A stretch of DNA of 64,000 nucleotides. Origin: Streptomyces sp. Ag109_O5-10 (GTDB lineage Bacteria > Actinomycetota > Actinomycetes > Streptomycetales > Streptomycetaceae). Below, in pieces: positions 59,985-64,000 of the stretch. Numbering within the stretch: position 1 is the first letter of the stretch; every line of letters begins with the position of its first letter. Location: contig NZ_FNTQ01000001.1 in the NCBI RefSeq assembly GCF_900105755.1, positions 5,332,001 to 5,396,000 of the forward strand, written 5' to 3'. Below the pieces are notes generated by a model. That model saw nothing but the letters and a program-made list of their open reading frames with translations, was not told the DNA's origin and searched no databases. Made by a program: the position numbers and the translations under genes.

Positions 59985-60245
59985 TCCGCCCCTATCCGTC
60001 GGTGCCCGCCCCTGTCCGCCGGCCTCCGCCCCTATCCGTCGCCTGTGTCCGTCGGCCTCCGCCCGTGTCCGTCGGCGCCCGCCCGTGTCCGTCGGCGCCC
60101 GCCTGTGTCCGTCGGCCTCCGCCTGTGTCCGTCGGCGCCCGCCTGTGTCCGTCGGCGCCCGCCTGTGTCCGTCGGCCTCCGCCTGTGTCCGTCGGCGCCC
60201 GCCTGTGTCCGTCGGCCTCCGCCCGTGTCCGCCGACGTCCGCCTC
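59985..60245. repeat. 20-bp tandem minisatellite (about 12 copies)
   Basis: The unit TGTCCGTCGGCGCCCGCCTG alternates with TGTCCGTCGGCCTCCGCCTG through the whole gap between the CpaB-like and mtnP genes. Because 20 is not a multiple of three it cannot encode a repeat protein. There are no unique spacers, so it is not CRISPR. Role unknown; length probably varies between strains. Confidence 0.9.
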
Positions 60246-60263
60246 GCACGGACCGTCCCTGCG

Positions 60264-61097
60264 TTACGGCAGCTCGAACCCCGGGTCCATGCCGCCGAGT
60301 GCGTTCGTGCACAGGCAGTCCCGTGCCGTGTTCTCCGGCAGGGCCGCCACCGCGTCGAACAGCACGCCCCGCAGCCGGTCCACGTTGGCCGCGAACACCC
60401 GCAGCACCTCGTCGTGCGAGACGCCCTCACCGGTCTCGGCGCCCGCGTCCAGGTCCGTGACCAGCGTCAACGACGTGTAGCAGAGCTCCAGTTCACGGGC
60501 GAGCGCCGCCTCGGGATGACCGGTCATGCCCACCACGGACCAGCCCTGCGCCTGGTGCCAGAGCGACTCGGCGCGGGTCGAGAAGCGCGGCCCCTCGACC
60601 ACCACCAGCGTGCCCCCGTCCACCGGCTCCCAGTCCCGGCCGCGCGCCGCCTTCAGGGCCGCCGCCCGGCCGGTGGGGCAGTAGGGGTCGGCCAGCGAGA
60701 CGTGCACCACGTTCGGCACGGCGCCGTCGGGCAGCGGAAGTCCGTCGAAGTACGACTGGGCCCGGACTTTCGTGCGGTCCACCAGTTGGTCGGGCACGAG
60801 CAGTGTCCCCGGGCCGTACTCCGGGCGCAGACCGCCCACCGCGCACGGGCCGAGCACCTGGCGCACGCCGACGGAGCGCAGCGCCCAGAGGTTGGCCCGG
60901 TAGTTGATGCGGTGCGGCGGCAGATGGTGGCCGCGCCCGTGGCGGGGCAGGAAGGCGACCCGGCGGCCGGCGATCTCGCCGAGGAAGAGGGAGTCGCTGG
61001 GCGGCCCGTAGGGCGTGTCGACCTGGATCTCGGTCACGTCGTCGAGGAACGAGTAGAAGCCGGAACCGCCGATTACACCGATCTCTGCGTTCACCAT
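60264..61097 (-). CDS. mtnP: S-methyl-5'-thioadenosine phosphorylase
   Basis: 277 residues from the ATG at 61097 (GTG one codon later is possible). PNP/MTAP family: IGVIGGSGFYSFLDDVTEIQ, the phosphate-binding LPRHGRGHHLPPHRINYRAN, GTLVVVEGPRFSTRAESLWH and VGMTGHPEAALARELELCYT, and VTDLDAGAETGEGVSHDEVL. It cleaves methylthioadenosine, from polyamine and SAM-derived pathways, to adenine and methylthioribose 1-phosphate. Length and motifs are normal. Transcribed away from fmdB, which lies upstream on the same strand. Confidence 0.9.
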   Translation of the reverse strand: MVNAEIGVIGGSGFYSFLDDVTEIQVDTPYGPPSDSLFLGEIAGRRVAFLPRHGRGHHLPPHRINYRANLWALRSVGVRQVLGPCAVGGLRPEYGPGTLLVPDQLVDRTKVRAQSYFDGLPLPDGAVPNVVHVSLADPYCPTGRAAALKAARGRDWEPVDGGTLVVVEGPRFSTRAESLWHQAQGWSVVGMTGHPEAALARELELCYTSLTLVTDLDAGAETGEGVSHDEVLRVFAANVDRLRGVLFDAVAALPENTARDCLCTNALGGMDPGFELP

Positions 61098-61166
61098 GCG
61101 CAGCACACTAGCCGCCCGCCCTCACCGGCCGCCCCGGCGGGCAGAGGCCTGGGTCCGGGAACGCCT

Positions 61167-61198
61167 CGGACCCCGCTGTCGCTCGACGGCGGGGTCCG
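61167..61198 (-). terminator. Terminator behind fmdB
   Basis: CGGACCCCGC pairs with GCGGGGTCCG; 14 bases behind the fmdB stop on the minus strand. Confidence 0.65.
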
Positions 61199-61211
61199 GA
61201 GGGCTGAGGTC

Positions 61212-61541
61212 TCAGGCGGCGGAGCTGCTGGCCGAGCCGGACGAGGACGCCGACGTCGAGGACTTCGAGTCGGAAGCCTTCGAGTCCGACGACTTCGACT
61301 CGGACGACGTGCCCGAGGACGCGGAGCCGGACGACTTCGACGCGGGGCTGCTGCTCGACGAGGAGCCGCGGCTGTCGTTGCGGTAGAAGCCCGAGCCCTT
61401 GAAGACAATGCCGACGGCGGAGAACACCTTCTTCAGGCGGCCACCGCAGTTGGGGCACTCGGTCAGGGCGTCATCGGTGAACTTCTGCACCGCCTCGAGG
61501 CCCTCGCCGCACTCGGTGCACTGGTACTGGTAGGTCGGCAC
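61212..61541 (-). CDS. FmdB-family zinc ribbon protein
   Basis: 109 residues from the GTG at 61541 (CCAGGAGGAAGACA upstream). Residues 1-40 hold the zinc ribbon MPTYQYQCTECGEGLEAVQK with ECPNCGGRLKKVFSAVGI (two C-x2-C pairs), then GIVFKGSGFYRND. The remaining 50 residues are a Ser/Lys/Ala/Asp low-complexity tail. FmdB proteins are named for an amide-operon regulator, but their function is unresolved; nearly all actinobacteria carry one at this place. Confidence 0.88.
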   Translation of the reverse strand: MPTYQYQCTECGEGLEAVQKFTDDALTECPNCGGRLKKVFSAVGIVFKGSGFYRNDSRGSSSSSSPASKSSGSASSGTSSESKSSDSKASDSKSSTSASSSGSASSSAA

Positions 61542-61608
61542 TGTCTTCCTCCTGGCACTCTCACTCAGTGAGTGCTAACGACGATCCATACTGACGCATT
61601 CCCGGGGA

Positions 61609-62901
61609 TCAGTCCACCGTCAGCGGTACGCGGTGACCGACGCCACGTGCGACGGTACGGTTCCGCGGCTGGGTGACGAGCCGCGAACGCAGCGCCAGGA
61701 GGGTCGCCAGGGCGAGCAGGGTGCCCGCCATCGGCACCAGGAACCCGGCGCCGCCCCACAGGCGGTCCTCCAGTTGTCCCGCGACCGTGACCGCGGCCGC
61801 CTGGCCGAGCGCCACCGCGCCGGTCAGCCAGGTGAACGCCTCCGTGCGGGCGCCGGCCGGGACCAGGCCCTCGACCAGCGTGTAGCCGGTGATCAGGGCG
61901 GGCGCGATGCACATGCCGACGAGCAGGCCGAGACCGGCCAGGACGAGCACCGAGTGGGACGTCCACAGCGCCGACGCGGTCAGCGCGAGCGCCGTGTAGC
62001 CGACGACCAGACGCCGGTGCGGGGCGGCCTTCCAGGCGAGTGCGCCGCAGACGATGCCGGAGAGCATGTTCCCCGCGGCGAAGGTGCCGTACAGGACGCC
62101 GTTCAGGCCGGGTTCGCCGATCGACTCGGTGAACGCGGCGAGGGAGACCTGCATGCCGCCGAAGACGGAGCCGATGCCCAGGAAGGCGACGACCAGCACC
62201 CGCACGCCCGGGACGCGCAGCGCCGAGGCGTGCCGCACGCGCGCGTGGCCGCCACCGGTCACCTGGGGCTGGGTGCTCTTGCGGGCGGCGAACAGCAGAC
62301 CGCCGGCCAGGGTGAGCGCGGCCTCCGTGACCAGGCCGGCGGCCGGGGCCACGGTGGTGCACAGGGCGGTGGCGAGCAGCGGGCCGAAGACGAAGGTGAG
62401 CTCGTCGGTGACGGACTCGAAGGCGGCCGCGGTGGACATCAGGGGGGAGTCCTGGAGCCTGGCGCCCCAGCGGGCGCGCACCATGGGGCCGATCTGCGGC
62501 ACCGAGGCGCCGGTCGGCACGGCCGCCGCGAACAGTGCCCACAGGGGCGCGTGCGCCAGCGCGAGCGCGGTCAGGGCGAGGCCCGACAGCGTGTGCGCGA
62601 GGACGCCGGGGACGAGTACCGCGCGCTGCCCGTAGCGGTCGGCCAGGCGGCCGCTGTAGGGCGCGAACAGCGCCATGGAGACGCCGGTGACGGCCGCGGC
62701 GGCGCCCGCGGCTCCGTACGAGCCGGTGGTGTGCTGCACGAGCAGCACGATGGAGATGGTGAGCATCGCGAACGGCTGGCGCGCCGCGAAACCGGGGAGC
62801 AGGAACGTCCAGGCGCCGCGGGTGCGCAGCAGCTGTCCGTATCCCGGGCGGGACGGCGCCGCCGGGTTCTCCGACGGCTCGGTGGTGACCGTGGATGCCA
62901 C
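61609..62901 (-). CDS. MFS transporter (12-helix)
   Basis: 430 residues from the GTG at 62901 (AAAGGCACGGGCC upstream); the frame is open further but the start of homology is at ASTVTTEPSENPAAPSRPGY. Helices begin at GAWTFLLPGFAARQPFAMLT; motif A lies in FAPYSGRLADRYGQRAVLVP, then FESVTDELTFVFGPLLATAL, typical of the SetA/YceL-like exporters. Twelve membrane segments can be counted. Substrate unknown. Alone between fmdB and the antiporter. Confidence 0.88.
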   Translation of the reverse strand: MASTVTTEPSENPAAPSRPGYGQLLRTRGAWTFLLPGFAARQPFAMLTISIVLLVQHTTGSYGAAGAAAAVTGVSMALFAPYSGRLADRYGQRAVLVPGVLAHTLSGLALTALALAHAPLWALFAAAVPTGASVPQIGPMVRARWGARLQDSPLMSTAAAFESVTDELTFVFGPLLATALCTTVAPAAGLVTEAALTLAGGLLFAARKSTQPQVTGGGHARVRHASALRVPGVRVLVVAFLGIGSVFGGMQVSLAAFTESIGEPGLNGVLYGTFAAGNMLSGIVCGALAWKAAPHRRLVVGYTALALTASALWTSHSVLVLAGLGLLVGMCIAPALITGYTLVEGLVPAGARTEAFTWLTGAVALGQAAAVTVAGQLEDRLWGGAGFLVPMAGTLLALATLLALRSRLVTQPRNRTVARGVGHRVPLTVD

Positions 62902-63179
62902 GGCCCGTGCCTTTCTGCCGCCTGGTAGCGCGGCCCCTCCGGTTAAGGGGGCGGCGCCGAGAGCTGTCCTCTTGCGCGGAACTGCGGTAGATACCGGCAT
63001 CCACTGCGAAGAGCGTTCCGGCCGCCATACGGTCGCGCCAGCTCTGCGTCAGGCAGAGTTGGTTCGATCAGGGTGCTTTCATCGTACAGGGGGAAGGGCG
63101 CGGCACACCTGTGAAAATGAGCACCGTGACCCCCATTCACCTGGGATTACCCGAGGTGTGAAGTACCCGAAACATGCCC

Positions 63180-64000
63180 TTAACGCACGTCCGCCGCCCC
63201 GTTCGTGCCCAGCCAGCCCGCCAGCTTGCCCCCGTGGCCGACCGCCCGCAGCCGCCGTTCCGCGGCGTCCCGCACCGGGTCGGTGGCGACCACGAGGAGT
63301 TCGTCCCCGCCCAGCAGCACCGTCGCGGGCAGCGGAACAAACGATTTTCCGTCACGGACGACCAGGGTGACGGCGGCCCCGGCGGGCAGCCGCAGCTCGT
63401 TGATCTCCACGCCGTGCATCCGGGAGCCCTCCGGGATCGACACGGACAGCAGATGCCCGCGCAGCCGCTCCAGGGGCGCGGACTCGATGCCGAGGTCGGC
63501 GGCCTCGGGGTCCCCGCCGAGCCGCAGCTTGCGGGCCAGCCAGGGCAGGGTCGGCCCCTGGACGAGCGTGTAGACGACGACCAGCACGAAGACGATGTTG
63601 AAGATCCGGTGACTGGTGTCGACGCCGTTCACCATGGGGATCGTCGCCAGGATGATGGGCACGGCGCCGCGCAGCCCGGCCCAGGACATGAGGGTCTGTT
63701 CCCCCCAGGGCACCCGGAAGGGCGCGAGACTGACGACCACGCTCAGTGGCCGCGCCACCATGGTGAGCACCAGTCCGATGATCAGCGCGGGCAGGAAGTC
63801 GTCGCCGAGCTCGTGCGGGGTGACCAGCAGGCCGAGCAGCACGAACATGCCGATCTGGGCGATCCAGCCGAGTCCCTCGGCGAAACCGCGGGTGGCCGGC
63901 CAGTGCGGCAACTTGGCGTTGCCGAGCACCATGGAGGCCAGGTAGACCGCGAGGAAGCCGCTGCCGTGCGCCAGCGCGCCGGCGGCATAGGCCGTGACCG
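63180..64000 (-). CDS. K+/H+ antiporter (NhaP2/CvrA-like), 5' end outside window
   Basis: The C-terminal 273 residues of a CPA1 antiporter. Visible: LAVYLASMVLGNAKLPHW, WIAQIGMFVLLGLLVTPHEL, the conserved WAGLRGAVPIILATIPMVNG (ion-translocation helix with Arg), FNIVFVLVVVYTLVQGPTLP, and a C-terminal TrkA_C-type domain (SVSIPEGSRMHGVEINELRL, VTLVVRDGKSFVPLPATVLL, GGDELLVVATDPVRDAAERR). Potassium/proton antiporters of this kind are about 500 residues, so roughly half is seen. It ends at TAA 63180. Confidence 0.9.
   Translation of the reverse strand, partial: VTAYAAGALAHGSGFLAVYLASMVLGNAKLPHWPATRGFAEGLGWIAQIGMFVLLGLLVTPHELGDDFLPALIIGLVLTMVARPLSVVVSLAPFRVPWGEQTLMSWAGLRGAVPIILATIPMVNGVDTSHRIFNIVFVLVVVYTLVQGPTLPWLARKLRLGGDPEAADLGIESAPLERLRGHLLSVSIPEGSRMHGVEINELRLPAGAAVTLVVRDGKSFVPLPATVLLGGDELLVVATDPVRDAAERRLRAVGHGGKLAGWLGTNGAADVR

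Noticed and set aside
59985..60245. Possible CRISPR array
   Set aside because: Units of 20 bp are adjacent with no unique spacers and no cas genes in the window.

Overview
The window is high-GC actinobacterial DNA, almost certainly from a Streptomyces chromosome: strong third-position GC bias, many GTG starts, and a right half carrying hrdD, the fruR-fruK-fruA operon, mscL, a YkuD L,D-transpeptidase lipoprotein and other genes in an order I remember from the S. coelicolor core around SCO3186-SCO3206 (memory, not checked). One tRNA gene is present, tRNA-Arg(CCT) at 33512-33584. I see no CRISPR array, rRNA or riboswitch.

Left accessory part (1-13.85 kb). This is a scrapyard of partly decayed genes: a 5'-intact but window-truncated lipoprotein, a RidA-like enzyme, fragments of hutH and of a signal peptidase, a gene split by an IS4-family element (4969-6424, perfect 12-bp inverted ends, 10-bp target duplication), a palindromic tRNA-Arg scar near 7.5 kb, an HTH/PIN toxin-antitoxin-like pair whose toxin is frameshifted, a large secreted beta-propeller/Ig protein, and three successive 3' remnants of tyrosine integrases (11.7, 12.65 and 13.57 kb), the last two each followed by a near-identical terminator.

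Integrative island (13850-33553, about 19.7 kb). A 43-bp direct repeat of the 3' end of tRNA-Arg(CCT) marks both ends. Next to the tRNA are a tyrosine integrase, an excisionase-like protein and an XRE regulator. Further in lies a collapsed mobilisation module, in which a DUF3631-type ATPase gene and a relaxase gene are fused by a deletion. The cargo is (i) a defence pair, a type ISP/IIG-like restriction-methylase and a 1139-residue NACHT-LRR NTPase (bacterial NLR), and (ii) a three-gene ATP-grasp RiPP (graspetide) locus, tgmA-tgmB-tgmC, with a PIMT-type methyltransferase. Two GNAT acetyltransferases, an XRE/TPR-like regulator and a GHKL ATPase lie between them. The island looks like a former AICE that has lost replication and transfer functions but kept integrase, defence and peptide cargo.

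Core part (33.6-64 kb). Regulator/transporter pairs (TetR-LmeA opposite an MFS exporter; TetR with a DHA2 exporter; MarR opposite a LigB-type dioxygenase), a tandem IclR protein, an M6 metalloprotease, a PAT-like acetyltransferase, HrdD, a TetR regulator behind a long palindrome, a WYL regulator, fructose uptake and phosphorylation, cell-wall L,D-transpeptidase, P1 peptidase, LtrA, MscL, a CpaB-like protein, methylthioadenosine phosphorylase, an FmdB zinc ribbon, an MFS exporter and the 3' part of a K+/H+ antiporter. Several low-complexity expansions occur here: 24-bp units inside a TetR gene, 20-bp units at 60 kb, and GGGCT and GCGGGCCGG arrays.
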